A stretch of DNA of 25,306 nt from JAWLCQ01 sp041687095 (GCA_041687095.1 JAWLCQ010000057.1:1-25306); one strand, 5' to 3'. Numbered from the stretch's first letter, positions 1 to 8,064 are shown. Notes: generated by a model from the letters alone, not told the origin. Program-made: numbers and translations.

Positions 1-1499
1 TAGCACCGCCGCCGCCCCCTGAGCCGCTCCGCCGCCGCTGCGGGTGCCCCCGCGGCCGTTCCGGTCGCCCCCGCGGTCGCGGCGGGCGCGCCCGCCGCCC
101 GCGCCGCCGTCCACTCCGCCAGCGCCGCCGTTGGCGGGGCGGGGAAGCGGCAGCCATCGGTCACGGTGGAGTCCCACGTTTCGCCAAGCTCCCGCCAGGC
201 CGCCTCCTCGCCCCCCCGTGCCACCCCCGCGCGGTGCGCCCAGGCGGAGAACTCCTCGGGACTCGCCACCGCCAGCCGGGCGGCGAGTTCCTCGTCCAGC
301 GGCGGCCGAGCGAGCCCCTCCATCGCCCACAGGGCCACGCAGAGCCCGCGGAGGCGGGAGGGGGCGTCGGAGGCCGCCAGGTGCCCACGGATCGCCTTGG
401 GGTCCGCCAGCGCTCCCGCCAGCGCCTTGGCCAGCGGGTCGCGCATCTGCACTCCGCTGCTGGTGTCGGGCATCTCGCGGACGATCCGCAGCAGCAGACC
501 CGTCGCCGCCAGCCTTGCCCCCTCGGCCTCCAGGTCCACCCACAGCGTTTCCCCGTCGCGGCGGACGTACTCCATCGCGTGCGTGATCGCCGCGGCGATG
601 CTCGCGTCGTACTCCTTGCGCTTCTCGCGGGCGTTGAGGCGGACGAGCGCCCACGTGGCGTACAGGTGATCCTCCACGGGCCCCGCCCCCTCGGGTGTGC
701 CGTAGCGGCCGGTGGTGGCCTGGTTCGCCAGCAGGAACTCCGCCACCTTCCCCGCCGCCGCGTCAAGCTGCTCGCCGGTGACGGCGGTGAGCGGCAGGGG
801 CACCCGCCCGCACCGCAGGGGCACGGTCCATCCCCCGGGGAACGACACGAAGTGCGTCCCGGCGAAGACGGTGCGGCGGAGCGGCAGGGCGAGGGTGTCC
901 GACGTCGTCCGCAGCCGCGAGAGCAACTCCCGCTCCGCCGTCGCGGGCGACACCCCCTGCAGATAGCGTTCCGACGGCAACAGCCACGCGTCCTCCGTCC
1001 CGCGTGAAAGCTTCAGGCCCACCTGGGGCGACTGGAGCAGGACGGGGAGGTGCGCCTCGGTGGCGATCGCCTCGGGGCTCAGGACCTCCAACTCGAAGAC
1101 GAGCCCGACGAGGACGTCCCGGGTCACGCGGTCGGGCAGATCCGCGCTCCGCATCGCCGTAAGTCCCGCCGCAATCACATTATGCACCAGGTCCTTCCGG
1201 TCGGCGACCACGCGGGCGACGGGCTTGCCCTGATGGCGAAGTGTGAGGGCGGCGGTGTGGTAGACCTTCGTCAACGGGAGCAGTTCGTCGGGGACGGGCT
1301 GCTCGGCGGCGGCGGTGCGGCGGTCGAGGTAGGCCGCCATCGCCGCTTGCGCAAGCTGTATCAGGGCTTGGCCTTGCGCGAGGGTCAGCTCCGGGGCGGC
1401 GGGGGGCGTGGGGGGGCTGGCCTGCGCGTGCAGGGGGGACTGCAGGGCGCAGAGGCCGGCGGTGAGGACAAGGAGGCCAAGGGTGGGGTAACGCTTCAT
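1..1499 (-). CDS. Secreted protein of unknown function (3' end outside window)
   Basis: A minus-strand reading frame starts at ATG 1499 and stays open to the window edge, giving about 499 residues with no stop. The N-terminus (MKRYPTLGLLVLTAGLCALQ) is a typical Sec signal peptide, with likely cleavage after the LHA near residue 25, so the protein is probably periplasmic or exported. The mature part is Ala/Leu-rich and looks helical. A stretch around residues 245-350 contains KVAEFLLANQATTGRYGTP and similar text, which faintly resembles alpha/alpha-toroid (prenyltransferase/squalene-cyclase-like) repeats. That resemblance is weak and I do not assign a function. The last 40 residues before the edge are Ala/Thr/Gly-rich. 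The gene is transcribed divergently from the GH35 gene. A -10 element lies only 7 nt before the start codon, so the mRNA may be leaderless. Confidence 0.72.
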   Translation of the reverse strand, partial: MKRYPTLGLLVLTAGLCALQSPLHAQASPPTPPAAPELTLAQGQALIQLAQAAMAAYLDRRTAAAEQPVPDELLPLTKVYHTAALTLRHQGKPVARVVADRKDLVHNVIAAGLTAMRSADLPDRVTRDVLVGLVFELEVLSPEAIATEAHLPVLLQSPQVGLKLSRGTEDAWLLPSERYLQGVSPATAERELLSRLRTTSDTLALPLRRTVFAGTHFVSFPGGWTVPLRCGRVPLPLTAVTGEQLDAAAGKVAEFLLANQATTGRYGTPEGAGPVEDHLYATWALVRLNAREKRKEYDASIAAAITHAMEYVRRDGETLWVDLEAEGARLAATGLLLRIVREMPDTSSGVQMRDPLAKALAGALADPKAIRGHLAASDAPSRLRGLCVALWAMEGLARPPLDEELAARLAVASPEEFSAWAHRAGVARGGEEAAWRELGETWDSTVTDGCRFPAPPTAALAEWTAARAAGAPAATAGATGTAAGAPAAAAERLRGRRRC

Positions 1500-1506
1500 G
1501 CATGCA

Positions 1507-1535
1507 GTTATAAGACCCGCGGGGGGCGTGGACAA
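1507..1535 (-). promoter_or_regulatory. Predicted sigma70-type promoter, possibly leaderless
   Basis: On the minus strand TTGTCC (1530-1535) and TATAAC (1507-1512) are separated by exactly 17 bp. The -10 matches consensus at 5 of 6 positions. Transcription would start about 7 nt further on, at or next to the ATG at 1499, leaving no room for a ribosome binding site. Confidence 0.5.
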
Positions 1536-1566
1536 GGGGAGATGCGATGCGGAGATGTCCGGGTTT

Positions 1567-1596
1567 TTCGACGGCCAAACTCCTGTAGGCTATAGA
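1567..1596 (+). promoter_or_regulatory. Possible promoter for the GH35 gene
   Basis: TTCGAC (1567-1572) and TATAGA (1591-1596) are 18 bp apart in an AT-rich patch of the divergent intergenic region. The patch continues as GATATAGG, so the exact -10 hexamer is uncertain. The distance to the GH35 start at 1726 leaves a leader of about 125 nt. Confidence 0.35.
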
Positions 1597-1725
1597 TATA
1601 GGATGAGCGGAAAATGTGGGCGCCCGATTGTTTTTAGTTGAAAGCAAATGCCGCTGGCGTAAACTCATGGCCGCGTGGCGCTTTGCGGGCGTTTTTCGCG
1701 TCCGCCTCGCCGGGAGACTGCGAAG

Positions 1726-4410
1726 ATGGCAACGATAACCTACGACGACCGGAGTTTTGCCCTGGATGGCAAGCGCATCTGGCTCGCCAGTGGTACGGTG
1801 CCGTACTACCGCCTCCCCGCTCCGCTGTGGCGGGACCGACTGCTGAAGGCCAAGCGGGCGGGGCTGAACTGCATCGCCACCCGCGTGCCCTGGAACTACC
1901 ACGAGCCCCGCGAGGGCGAGTGGAACTTCACCGGCGACCGCGACATCGCCGGCTTCATCCGCACGGCCGGGGAGTTCGGGCTGTACGTGATCCTTCGCCC
2001 GGGCCCGTTCATCGATGCGGGATGGGACGGCGGGGGGCTGCCGGGGTGGCTCATCACCAAGACCGGGATGACGCTTCGCGCCAGTGGGGCCGCCTACACG
2101 CATTACTTCGACAAGTACTTCGCCCAGTTGCTCACCCGCCTCCGCGACCTGCAGGTGCCTCGCGGGGGGAACCTCCTGCTGCTGCAGAACGAGCACTGCT
2201 ACTTCCGCACCACGGCTCCGGACCGCCTGGCGTACCTCGATTTCGTCTCGCAGCTCTTCCGGCGCAGCGGGTTCGAGGTGCCCATCCTCACCTGCAACCT
2301 GCTCTCGGAGCCCAAGCCCCAGGGCACGATCGAAACGGTGGCCGACGCGGAGGCGGATGTCCGCGGGATCAAGGCGTTGCGCACGTTCCAGCACGACGCG
2401 CCCATGCTCGCCATCGACCTCCCCGCCGGCCGAGCGGACTGCTGGGGCATGCCCCACGAAGAGCAGCCCCCCGCCGAACTGGTCCGCCGGGCGATGGAAG
2501 CGCTGGGCTGCGGGGCGCAGTTCAACATCTCGCCCTTCGCCGGGGGCACGAACTTCGACTTCTGGGCCGCGCGCCGCACCTGCACCGACGCCGCCTACCA
2601 GACCACCAGCCATGAGGCCTCCGCCCCCATCGCCGAAGGCGGGGGGCTCACCGACGCCTACTACGCCGCCCGCGTCGTGAACCTCCTCGCCGTCCACATG
2701 GGCCGCTTCTTCGCCAACACCGTCATGGACTACCCCGGGGCCAACGTGCACGACAGCACCGACGCCCTCAACCTCGCCGGCCCCGCCGGGCGGTGGGTCG
2801 TCATCACCAACAACGGCCGCGGGGACATCACCCAAGCCCGCATCTCCCTGGCCAACGGGACGATGCTGGATGTGCCGCTGCAGCCCTTCGGGGCCGCCGT
2901 CATCCCCTCGGAGATGGAACTGGTCGAAGGCGCCGTGCTGGATTACTCCAACTGCACGCCGCTGGGGTTCTTCTGGGATCGCGTGCTGCTGGTGCATGGC
3001 CCCGCGGGCTGGGAGGGGCGGGTGTCGATCAACGGCAAGGAGTACCGCGCCGCCGTCCCCGCCGAGCCCGACCCCTGCATCCTCGACGCCGGGCCCGTCC
3101 AGATCGCCTTCGTCAACACCGAGACGGCGATGCGGACGTGGCCGCTCCCCGACCGCATCCTCTTCGGGCCCGATTTCGTGGGCGAGGAGCCCGAGGAGGC
3201 CCACGCCCCGCCCAAGGGCTCGCAGTACGTCCAGCTCACCGTCGAGGGCAAGCTCTCCCGGCGCAAGTACCCCGCGCCTCCGGCGGACAAGACCGAGACC
3301 CCCCGTCTGGGCGCCTGGAACCGCCTCACCGCCTGCCACGAGATCAGCAGCCCCGAGGCGCTGGCGTGGCAGAAGCTCGACAAGCCCCGCGACGCGGACC
3401 GCCTGGGCATTCCGTACGGGTACGTGTGGTATCGCATGGAGATCGACTCCCCGCGCGAACGCAAGCACAGCCTGTACCTGCCCGAGTGCGAGGACCGCGC
3501 CACGCTGTTCCTCAACGGCGAGCGCCTCGCCATATGGGGCCGCGGGGAGGGCGCGACCCGCGAACCCATTCCCGCGTCGTTCGTCAAGGGCGCCAACGTC
3601 CTCACCGTCCTCGCCGACAACCTCGGGCGGTTCTGCGATGAGTTCGACCCCTTCCTCGGGTCGCCCAAGGGCCTCTACGGGCACGTCTACGACGCCAAGC
3701 CCTTCAAGATGCCCAAGCTCAAGCTCAAGCCCTACGAGCACTTCTCCCGCCGCATCGTCCCCCGCGCGCTCGCGCACCTGGTCGAGCAGTTGGAGAGGAC
3801 GCCCGTCCACACCGCCGAGATCCCCCTGAGCCTCACGTCCGTCACCCCTGTGCACGTGAGCTTCACCGGCGTGCCGCACCACGTCTGCCTCCTGTGCAAC
3901 GATCGCGTGGTGGCGTTCGTCCCGCGCCCGCGGGGCGGGGAGAGCTTCGGGGACGTGCTGCTGGGGTCCGAACTCCGCAAGGGCCGCAACGACCTCCGCC
4001 TGCTGCTCTGGGGCAACGCCGACAGCGAGGTCCTCGACCGCTTCCGCATTCACCTGCTGCAGGAAAACGTCACCGCCGACGCCCGATGGACCGCCCGCCC
4101 CTGGACGCACCCGGACACCGCCGTCCCCGCCGCTCGGGGCAAGGACCACCCCGCGTGGTTCCGGGCCACCTTCAAGCACGGCGGCGGCAGCGCACCGCTG
4201 TTCCTGACGGTCAACGGCGCGAAGAAGGGGCAGTTGTACCTGAACGGCCGCAACGTCGGTCGGTTCTGGAACATCGGCCCGCAGAATCACTACTACCTGC
4301 CGGGCTGCTGGTTGGACGACGAGAACGAACTGCTGCTGTTCGACGAGCTGGGCAACCTGCCGACGGGCTCACGCCTCACGATCCGCCCGCAGGGCCCGTT
4401 TGGCAAATGA
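1726..4410 (+). CDS. GH35 family glycoside hydrolase (beta-galactosidase-like)
   Basis: 894 residues. GH35 enzymes release terminal beta-galactose from glycans. The N-terminal TIM barrel is recognisable from VPWNYHEPREGEW (54-66), ILRPGPF (89-95), LLLQNEH (151-157, with E156 at the acid/base position) and GGTNFDFW (273-280), followed by the TSHEASAPIAEGG segment. The C-terminal half carries two jelly-roll, galactose-binding-like domains, the last with the family motif LNGRNVGRFWNIGPQ. At the usual nucleophile site the family has E in a (T/S)E-x8-WG context. Here the aligned stretch is AIDLPAGRADCWG, so Asp231 replaces Glu. The enzyme may therefore have altered or lost activity. There is no signal peptide. 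I chose ATG 1726 (GGGAG 10 nt upstream) over the in-frame GTG at 1675. Likely role: carbohydrate breakdown, with the substrate unknown. Confidence 0.9.
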   Translation: MATITYDDRSFALDGKRIWLASGTVPYYRLPAPLWRDRLLKAKRAGLNCIATRVPWNYHEPREGEWNFTGDRDIAGFIRTAGEFGLYVILRPGPFIDAGWDGGGLPGWLITKTGMTLRASGAAYTHYFDKYFAQLLTRLRDLQVPRGGNLLLLQNEHCYFRTTAPDRLAYLDFVSQLFRRSGFEVPILTCNLLSEPKPQGTIETVADAEADVRGIKALRTFQHDAPMLAIDLPAGRADCWGMPHEEQPPAELVRRAMEALGCGAQFNISPFAGGTNFDFWAARRTCTDAAYQTTSHEASAPIAEGGGLTDAYYAARVVNLLAVHMGRFFANTVMDYPGANVHDSTDALNLAGPAGRWVVITNNGRGDITQARISLANGTMLDVPLQPFGAAVIPSEMELVEGAVLDYSNCTPLGFFWDRVLLVHGPAGWEGRVSINGKEYRAAVPAEPDPCILDAGPVQIAFVNTETAMRTWPLPDRILFGPDFVGEEPEEAHAPPKGSQYVQLTVEGKLSRRKYPAPPADKTETPRLGAWNRLTACHEISSPEALAWQKLDKPRDADRLGIPYGYVWYRMEIDSPRERKHSLYLPECEDRATLFLNGERLAIWGRGEGATREPIPASFVKGANVLTVLADNLGRFCDEFDPFLGSPKGLYGHVYDAKPFKMPKLKLKPYEHFSRRIVPRALAHLVEQLERTPVHTAEIPLSLTSVTPVHVSFTGVPHHVCLLCNDRVVAFVPRPRGGESFGDVLLGSELRKGRNDLRLLLWGNADSEVLDRFRIHLLQENVTADARWTARPWTHPDTAVPAARGKDHPAWFRATFKHGGGSAPLFLTVNGAKKGQLYLNGRNVGRFWNIGPQNHYYLPGCWLDDENELLLFDELGNLPTGSRLTIRPQGPFGK

Positions 4411-4426
4411 GGCCGGTTTTTTTGGC

Positions 4427-4455
4427 TTGTGGACAAGAAGTCCTTAGCGTATGCT
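4427..4455 (+). promoter_or_regulatory. Possible promoter upstream of the HU gene
   Basis: TTGTGG (4427-4432) and TATGCT (4450-4455) are separated by 17 bp in the gap between the GH35 stop and the HU-like gene. The match is moderate, but position and spacing are right for an independent HU transcript. Confidence 0.35.
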
Positions 4456-4553
4456 GACTTGCGTTCCGTCCGGGGCAGGGCCGCCCGACGGAATCATAAA
4501 CGAGATTTCCAATACGGTCATACTTCATGCAGTCGCTGGTGAAGGGGCTGTCC

Positions 4554-4901
4554 ATGCAGACGGTTACGAAAAAGGAACTGGTGGACCGGATTGCCGATGC
4601 GACCGGTGCGAAGCGAATCATCGTCAAGCGGATCGTGCAGCAGTTCCTTGACGAGATCATCGAGGAACTGGGGCAGGGCAACCGCCTCGAGTTCCGCGAC
4701 TTCGGGGTCTTCGAGACCCGCGAACGCGCCGCCCGCACCGCACAGAATCCCAAGACCCTCCAGCGCGTCAAGGTGCCCCCGAAGCGCACGGTGAAGTTCA
4801 AGGTCGGCCGCCTCATGAAGGAACGCCTCCAGGAGGAGCCGGACGAGCCCGCCGCCCCCACCCCGGCCGTGCCCCCGACTCCCCCGCCCGCCGCCATCTG
4901 A
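4554..4901 (+). CDS. HU/IHF family DNA-binding protein
   Basis: 115 residues. HU proteins are small dimeric nucleoid proteins that bend DNA. The fold is clear from the N-terminal TKKELVDRIADATG helix, the LEFRDFGVFETRER beta segment and the arm-to-C-terminal stretch AQNPKTLQRVKVPPKRTVKF. The proline that intercalates into DNA at the arm tip is present within QNPKT, where most HU proteins have RNP; the Arg is replaced by Gln. After the core domain (about residues 1-95) there is a Pro/Ala/Glu-rich tail of about 20 residues, which may be disordered. I prefer ATG 4554, preceded by GAAGGGG, over ATG 4527, which has no ribosome binding site. It could serve general nucleoid packing or act as a specialised paralogue. 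Confidence 0.9.
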   Translation: MQTVTKKELVDRIADATGAKRIIVKRIVQQFLDEIIEELGQGNRLEFRDFGVFETRERAARTAQNPKTLQRVKVPPKRTVKFKVGRLMKERLQEEPDEPAAPTPAVPPTPPPAAI

Positions 4902-4973
4902 TCCCGGCCCGGCCCGGTGTGCGCGGGCGGACAGTGCTCCGATCCCCCTGACGACCCTGTCTGCGAGGTCACC

Positions 4974-5720
4974 ATGAAGCAGTACGTCCTGACCCCTGCC
5001 ATGGGCAAGCGGCTGATCGCCAAGGCCCTGCTGCATCACCCCTTCGTGCGCGAGGCGATGGAGAACGGCATCCTCGCCGTTGTCGCCGGAACCACCAACG
5101 GCTACGTCGCGGAGGAGGTCCTCCGCGCCACCGGGCAGGCCGAAGGCTTCTCCCGCAAGGGCTTCCGCCGCGGGGTGGTCACGCCCCCCGGGGTCTCCGC
5201 CCCGCAGGCCGATTTCCCCGGGGACGTCGTGCTCGTCAAGGGCCAGTGGCAGAAGGGCCGCGAGATCTTCGACTTCGTCAACGACATGAAGGCCGGGGAC
5301 GTGATCCTCAAGGGCGCCAATGTCGTGGACCTGCTTCTGCGCAAGGCGGCCGTCTACATCGGCCATCCGATGGGCGGGACGATCGGAGCGGCCGTGCCGG
5401 CCGTCATCGGGCGGCGGGTGCGGCTGATCGTGCCCGTGGGCGTCGAGAAGCGGACGCACGAGGACATCGACTCCCTCGTCGCCGACGTGAACGACCCCGA
5501 CACCGAGGGGCCCCGCCTCATGCCCATCCCCGGGGACATCTTCACCGAACTCGACGCCATCCCGCTGCTCACCGGGGCGGTCGCCCGCCTGATGGGCGGG
5601 GGCGGCGTGTACGGGGCCGAGGGCGCCGTCTGGATCGGCGTGCAGGGCGAGCCCGAAGAACTGCAGGCCGCCCAGCAACTCCTCGCCTCCCTGAAGGGCG
5701 AGCCTGCCTGCGAAGGATGA
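4974..5720 (+). CDS. Conserved protein of unknown function
   Basis: 248 residues, start ATG 4974 with GAGG 6 nt upstream. I do not recognise the family. The sequence is well structured and not low-complexity: an N-terminal helix (TPAMGKRLIAKALLHHP), GTTNGYVAEEVL, a Gly-rich segment IGHPMGGTIGAAVPAVIGRR, and a C-terminal GGGGVYGAEGAVWIGVQGEP. It looks like a soluble alpha/beta protein with Gly-rich loops that could bind a nucleotide or cofactor. There is no signal peptide or membrane helix. Its stop is only 7 nt before the start of the URO-D family gene, so the two are very probably co-transcribed. The partner's family includes methyl-transfer proteins, so a role in cofactor or one-carbon metabolism is a guess only. 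Confidence 0.75.
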   Translation: MKQYVLTPAMGKRLIAKALLHHPFVREAMENGILAVVAGTTNGYVAEEVLRATGQAEGFSRKGFRRGVVTPPGVSAPQADFPGDVVLVKGQWQKGREIFDFVNDMKAGDVILKGANVVDLLLRKAAVYIGHPMGGTIGAAVPAVIGRRVRLIVPVGVEKRTHEDIDSLVADVNDPDTEGPRLMPIPGDIFTELDAIPLLTGAVARLMGGGGVYGAEGAVWIGVQGEPEELQAAQQLLASLKGEPACEG

Positions 5721-5727
5721 CCGCATC

Positions 5728-6849
5728 ATGCGATGGACGCGGGAGCAGTACCTCGAGCTGATGACCTTCGGGCGCGTCGAGCGCCCGATGTTCGTGGAAC
5801 TCTTCGGCCCGCTCATCGGGCTGCCCGAGGAGTGGCGGGCGCAGGGGGCGAGCGAGGACGAGATCGCCCTGACGGCCTTCGACTTTGACTTCGTCCCGGT
5901 CGTCCACTGCGGGGGGCATACCGGTCCGCGGGGCGGACAGCCCGAGCGCATCCTCGTGGACACCCCCGAACACCTCATCAAGACCGACTACCTCGGGCGG
6001 ACCGTCAAGCTCTGCAAGCAGGCCGCCACCATCGCCCTGCCCCTGGACTTCCCCGTCAAGACGATGGACGACTGGCTCCGCCTCAAGCCGATGTACGCCT
6101 TCGACGAGTCCCGCGTGAACCCCGCCGCCATCGACGCCGCCCTCGACGCCCAGCGGAAGGGCGCGCTCGTGGTGGGGCACGTTCCCGGCGCGTTCGACAC
6201 CGCCCGCGAGCTGATGGGTGAGGAGGTCGCCTGCCTCGCCTACTACGAGCAGCCCGAGCTGATGCACGATCTGCTGGACACGCTGCGCGACACCGCCCTG
6301 CGGACGCTGCAGCGCGTGTGCGAGCGGATCACCATCGACCAGCTCTCCGTCCACGAGGACCTCGCGGGCAAGAGCGGACCGCTCATCGGCCCGCGGCAGA
6401 TCGAGGAGTTCGTGAAGCCCTACTTCCGCCCCGTGTGGGACCTGGTGCACTCGCGCGGGACGCGGATGTTCGAGATGGACACCGACGGGAACGCCAACCC
6501 GGTCATCGACGCCTTCCTGGACTGCGGGCTGACGGGCATGCACCCGATGGAGCCCGCGGCCGGGATGGACATCGTCGCCCTCCGCGCGAAGTACGGGACG
6601 CGCCTGGCGATGAAGGGCGGGCTCGACAAGCACGTCCTCCGCGGGACGCGGGGGGACATCCGCCGGGAACTGGAGTACAAGCTCCCGCCGCTGCGGGAGC
6701 AGGGGGGGATCGTCTTCGGCCTGGACCACCGGATCCCCAACGGGACCCCCATCGCGAACTACCGGTACTACGTGGACCTCGCCCGGGAGATGCTCGGTGT
6801 GCCCCCGCGCGACGGGTCCCGCAGCGGGTGGGCGCGGATGGCGTTCTGA
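5728..6849 (+). CDS. Uroporphyrinogen decarboxylase (URO-D) family protein
   Basis: 373 residues, starting at ATG 5728. The URO-D superfamily has a TIM-barrel fold and includes heme-pathway HemE and cobalamin-linked methyltransferases of the MtaA/CmuA type. Signs here are SVHEDLAGKSGPLIGP, the PYFRPVWDLVHSRGTRMFEMDTDGN segment, GLTGMHPMEPAAGMD and the C-terminal GLDHRIPNGTPIANYRYYVD. The N-terminus lacks the Arg-rich HemE signature (PVWxMRQAGR), so this is unlikely to be the heme enzyme. It fits the divergent URO-D-like group that is common in planctomycetes, where the substrate is mostly unknown. It follows the unknown gene by 7 nt and precedes the prenyltransferase by 12 nt, which suggests one transcript. 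Confidence 0.85.
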   Translation: MRWTREQYLELMTFGRVERPMFVELFGPLIGLPEEWRAQGASEDEIALTAFDFDFVPVVHCGGHTGPRGGQPERILVDTPEHLIKTDYLGRTVKLCKQAATIALPLDFPVKTMDDWLRLKPMYAFDESRVNPAAIDAALDAQRKGALVVGHVPGAFDTARELMGEEVACLAYYEQPELMHDLLDTLRDTALRTLQRVCERITIDQLSVHEDLAGKSGPLIGPRQIEEFVKPYFRPVWDLVHSRGTRMFEMDTDGNANPVIDAFLDCGLTGMHPMEPAAGMDIVALRAKYGTRLAMKGGLDKHVLRGTRGDIRRELEYKLPPLREQGGIVFGLDHRIPNGTPIANYRYYVDLAREMLGVPPRDGSRSGWARMAF

Positions 6850-6861
6850 GCACCACCCTCC

Positions 6862-8013
6862 ATGAGCGAGCGACGGACCGACCCTCCGGCCAGGAGCGTT
6901 TCTGAGGGACGGCTCTCGGTTGGCGATCGAACTCTCCCGCGGCAGCGGGCTTTCGCGTCGGCGGGGCGGGGGACCGCGGGCAACCTCCTGCGGTCGTTAC
7001 GGCTGTTCTCGCTGCCGGTGTCCGTGCTCCCCGTACTGCTTTCCGTGGCGGTGGTGCGGGCGGTGGGGGCGTGGGATGGGTGGACGGTGGCGCTGTCGGC
7101 GGCGGGGGCGGGGCTGCTGCACCTGGCGGGGAACCTGCTGAACGACTGGTTCGCCTTCCGTGCGGGCGTGGACCGATGCGGGCCCGAGGCCGCGGGGCGG
7201 CCCGGGCGGGTGCTGGTGACGGGGGGGCTGACCGCGAGGACGGTGCTGATCGAGGCGGTCATCTGCCTGCTGCTGGCGGGGCTGGCGGCGGGGCTGCTGT
7301 CCGTGCGGGTCGGATGGGGCGCGTGGGTGTGGGCGGTGGCGGCGGGGGGGCTGCTGTACTCGTACACGGGTCCGCCGCTGCGGCTGAAGTACCGGGCGAT
7401 GGGGGAGGGGGTGATCTTCCTGGTCTTTGGGCCGTTGCTGATGTGCGGGGCGGCGTGGGCGCAGACAGGCGGGTTGGAGTGGGAGGCGTTGGCGCTCTCG
7501 GTCCCGGTGGGGCTGGCGACGACGGCGGTACTGGTGGGCAACAACATCCGCGACCGCGACGAGGACGGTCGGGCGGGTATCCGCACACTGGCGCATTTCG
7601 CAGGCGGACGGCCGGCGAGGGGGCTGTACGTTGCCCTCGTGCTCATCGCCGCCCTCACCCCGGCCGTGGCGGCCGCGATGGGTGCAGCGCCTCGCGGGCT
7701 GCTCGCGGTGCCCCTGACGCTCGCCCTCCTGGGCAAGCCCCCTCACCGCCATGCGCACCGGAGCCCGCCTCCCGGACATCGACGCCCGCACCGCCCGCTT
7801 CGCGACGGTGCTGTTCCTCGTTCTCCTGGCCTGCTACGCGCGGTGGTGAGGATCTGCCGCCTCGACGCGTTTCCGTGGCATGGGCGTCTCGCCCATGGGT
7901 CCCACGGGCATCTTGCCCGTGGCCTTCGGCGGAGAAACCTCCGTGAATGGGGGGTGGTAGGGCTCGCAGCGAGGCCGCTTTCACCTCTCCGCAGGGGCGA
8001 GACGCCCCTGTGA
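6862..8013 (+). CDS. UbiA/MenA-type prenyltransferase, apparently frameshifted near the 3' end
   Basis: This is an integral membrane prenyltransferase of the type that attaches an isoprenoid chain to an aromatic quinone precursor. Several hydrophobic helices run from about residue 45 to 290. The first Asp motif reads NDWFAFRAGVD, where the family usually has NDxxDxxxGxD; the middle Asp is Ala. The second motif, RDRDEDGRAGIRTLA, is intact. After residue about 293 the frame becomes Pro/Arg/His-rich and unlike UbiA. Shifting frame by one base at the C5 run 7738-7742 restores a plausible end: LTAMRTGARLPDIDARTARF, then a hydrophobic helix and a stop at 7847-7849. The natural gene is therefore probably 6862-7849 with one extra C. 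The N-terminus includes a repeat-derived stretch, and ATG 6862 has no obvious ribosome binding site. Confidence 0.8.
   Translation: MSERRTDPPARSVSEGRLSVGDRTLPRQRAFASAGRGTAGNLLRSLRLFSLPVSVLPVLLSVAVVRAVGAWDGWTVALSAAGAGLLHLAGNLLNDWFAFRAGVDRCGPEAAGRPGRVLVTGGLTARTVLIEAVICLLLAGLAAGLLSVRVGWGAWVWAVAAGGLLYSYTGPPLRLKYRAMGEGVIFLVFGPLLMCGAAWAQTGGLEWEALALSVPVGLATTAVLVGNNIRDRDEDGRAGIRTLAHFAGGRPARGLYVALVLIAALTPAVAAAMGAAPRGLLAVPLTLALLGKPPHRHAHRSPPPGHRRPHRPLRDGAVPRSPGLLRAVVRICRLDAFPWHGRLAHGSHGHLARGLRRRNLREWGVVGLAARPLSPLRRGETPL
6877..6913 (+). repeat. Dispersed repeat encoding PPARSVSEG within the prenyltransferase N-terminus
   Basis: The bases CCTCCGGCCAGGAGCG followed by TTTCTGAGGG translate to DPPARSVSEG. 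I recall this peptide as a frequent by-product of a short dispersed repeat in planctomycete genomes. Only one copy occurs in this window, so the repeat identity rests on memory. It sits before the first helix, where MenA proteins normally have little sequence. Confidence 0.4.
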
Positions 8014-8034
8014 CACACGGGCGAGACGCCCGTG
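7879..8034. repeat. REP-like cluster of four 8-3-8 hairpins
   Basis: Four 19-bp hairpins share one design of 8-bp arms and a 3-nt loop: CATGGGCGTCTCGCCCATG (7879-7897), CACGGGCATCTTGCCCGTG (7903-7921), CAGGGGCGAGACGCCCCTG (7992-8010) and CACGGGCGAGACGCCCGTG (8016-8034). The first pair has loop TCT and the second pair AGA, so the two pairs face each other in opposite orientation around about 70 bp. The cluster lies in the 3' region of the prenyltransferase gene, past its likely natural stop, and may terminate or stabilise that transcript. Confidence 0.75.
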
Positions 8035-8064
8035 CCACGGAGATGCGGCGGCTCTGATCACAGA

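Noticed and set aside
1180..4290. Very long open frame antisense to the GH35 gene (1036 codons)
   Set aside because: Antisense frames stay open in GC-rich coding DNA; the translation is low-complexity Gly/Val/Glu text, and the GH35 frame has clear family motifs.
4518..5981. 487-codon minus-strand frame over the HU and unknown genes
   Set aside because: His/Asp/Leu-rich shadow with no recognisable domain, opposite two well-supported genes.
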